The notes under the pieces are model-generated. The model did not search any database and was not told the DNA's origin. It saw only the letters and a program-made list of their open reading frames with translations. The translations under genes and the position numbers were made by a program. DNA of 64,000 nt from Chromatiales bacterium. GTDB lineage: Bacteria > Pseudomonadota > Gammaproteobacteria > Steroidobacterales > GCA-2729495. Where the stretch lies: assembly GCA_024234935.1 (NCBI GenBank), contig JACKNI010000004.1, positions 1 through 64,000 of the forward strand, read 5' to 3'. Positions 63,462-64,000 of this stretch are shown one piece after another (positions within the stretch are counted from its first letter, which is position 1; each line of letters begins with the position of its first letter).

Positions 63462-64000
63462 ATGAATGACAGGCAAATCGATGAGGCCCGGAGCTTTCTG
63501 GCTGCCTGGCCGGATACCCGGACAGTCGAGCTGCTGTTGCCAGACCTCAACGGCATTCTGCGCGGTAAACGCATCGGCCGCCGTGAACTGCTGTCACTCT
63601 GGCGTGACGGTATTGCTTTTCCGGCTACCGGCATCCTCCTCGACAGCCGCGGCGCGCTGATCGACGGCCTGCGCTATGGCTCGGATGACGGTGATCCCGA
63701 TCATGTCTGTCGCCCGGTTCCCGGTTCGCTGGCGCCGGTACCCTGGGCGAAGACCCGTCCCGGCCAGTGCCTGGTTGCGCTGGAACACCGCGATGGCCAG
63801 CCATTTTTCGCTGATGGCCGGCATGTGCTGGCCGCAGTACTCGGCCGTTTCGCTGCACTCGGTCTCACGCCCGTGGTTGCCGTGGAGTTCGAGTTCTACC
63901 TGCTGGATGACACCACCGGCGAAGTGCCGCGGGCGCGGCAGGGGCGGGTGCCGGGCACCCAGCGCCGGCCGTCCGGGCCGCGAGTCTACAGCCTTGAGGA
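63462..64000 (+). CDS. Glutamine synthetase family protein, N-terminal part
   Basis: The reading frame opens at the ATG at 63462 and runs off the window. The first 179 residues show a GS-family N-terminal domain: ELLLPDLNGILRGKRI and ATGILLDSRGALIDG, followed by the start of the catalytic fold, VVAVEFEFYLLDD. Such sequences are closer to gamma-glutamylputrescine synthetase (PuuA) than to the canonical GlnA. The start region has no clear GGAG but AGGAACAGG is upstream. Truncated by the window end. Confidence 0.8.
   Translation, partial: MNDRQIDEARSFLAAWPDTRTVELLLPDLNGILRGKRIGRRELLSLWRDGIAFPATGILLDSRGALIDGLRYGSDDGDPDHVCRPVPGSLAPVPWAKTRPGQCLVALEHRDGQPFFADGRHVLAAVLGRFAALGLTPVVAVEFEFYLLDDTTGEVPRARQGRVPGTQRRPSGPRVYSLE

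Noticed and set aside
1..64000. Prophage, defence island, rRNA or tRNA genes
   Set aside because: No phage structural or restriction-type genes and no tRNA cloverleaf or rRNA sequence were seen on reading both strands; a covariance scan was not possible here.

Overview
The window is a contiguous piece of a high-GC bacterial chromosome, most likely from an aerobic, catabolically versatile gammaproteobacterium. Support comes from a class B PBP1b, ErpA, a CGFS glutaredoxin, PurU, class I DAHP synthase, an LdtD/MepK (YcbB/YcbK) neighbour pair, an NhaR-type regulator, PEP-CTERM surface proteins and REP-type palindromes of the TAGGAGCGGCTTCAGCCGCGA kind. I do not name a genus. No rRNA, tRNA, CRISPR array or prophage is visible. 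Coding density is very high: no stretch over about 300 bases lacks a gene.

Layout. 0-3 kb: the end of a large Ig-like/TSP3/dockerin-like surface protein and two tandem cohesin-like PEP-CTERM paralogues, then a membrane protein. 3-10 kb: an MFS exporter, a PQQ dehydrogenase, a GH17-GT2 beta-glucan synthase fusion and an SDR. 10-12.3 kb: a PEP-CTERM gene bracketed by a perfect 51-bp direct repeat, and a degenerate kinase-TonB fusion. 12.4-23.2 kb: a DUF1838 Tat protein, a TonB receptor, a methyltransferase, an atypical nitrilase, a type II molybdenum oxidoreductase (alpha and beta only) and an MFS carrier. 23.2-26.6 kb: a Sua5-type TsaC, an NhaR-like regulator, and the first copy of a two-gene module (88-aa protein plus cupin). 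26.6-27.8 kb: an IS110-family element sitting inside a REP palindrome. 27.8-49 kb is mostly housekeeping or envelope: TPR lipoprotein, PBP1b, VOC protein, LemA and two TPM proteins, a PLD/cardiolipin synthase, a Crp-type regulator, DUF2934, DUF1015, a Tat flavin amine oxidase, a second DUF1838, a Sel1 protein, MepK/LdtD, a DUF4397 lipoprotein, Grx4/ErpA, an APH-fold kinase, NfeD/SPFH and a luciferase-like oxidoreductase.

49-61.3 kb is the most interesting region. It holds a TonB receptor, an unrecognised 202-aa protein, an isochorismatase-fold amidohydrolase, a PuuE-like deacetylase, the second 88-aa/cupin module, a third DUF1838 Tat protein, an MFS carrier, a Rieske oxygenase, two SDRs that both carry export signals, and an SMP-30/NHL-like beta-propeller. 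The close spacing and single orientation of 52.2-60.3 kb suggest an uncharacterised uptake-and-degradation locus, probably for an N-containing or aromatic organic compound; the substrate cannot be read from sequence. The window ends with aroG, purU and the start of a glutamine-synthetase-family gene.

REP palindromes lie at several gene ends and in three places supply the stop codon of the flanking gene. One carries the IS110 insertion, whose upstream non-coding end is a good candidate for a bridge RNA.
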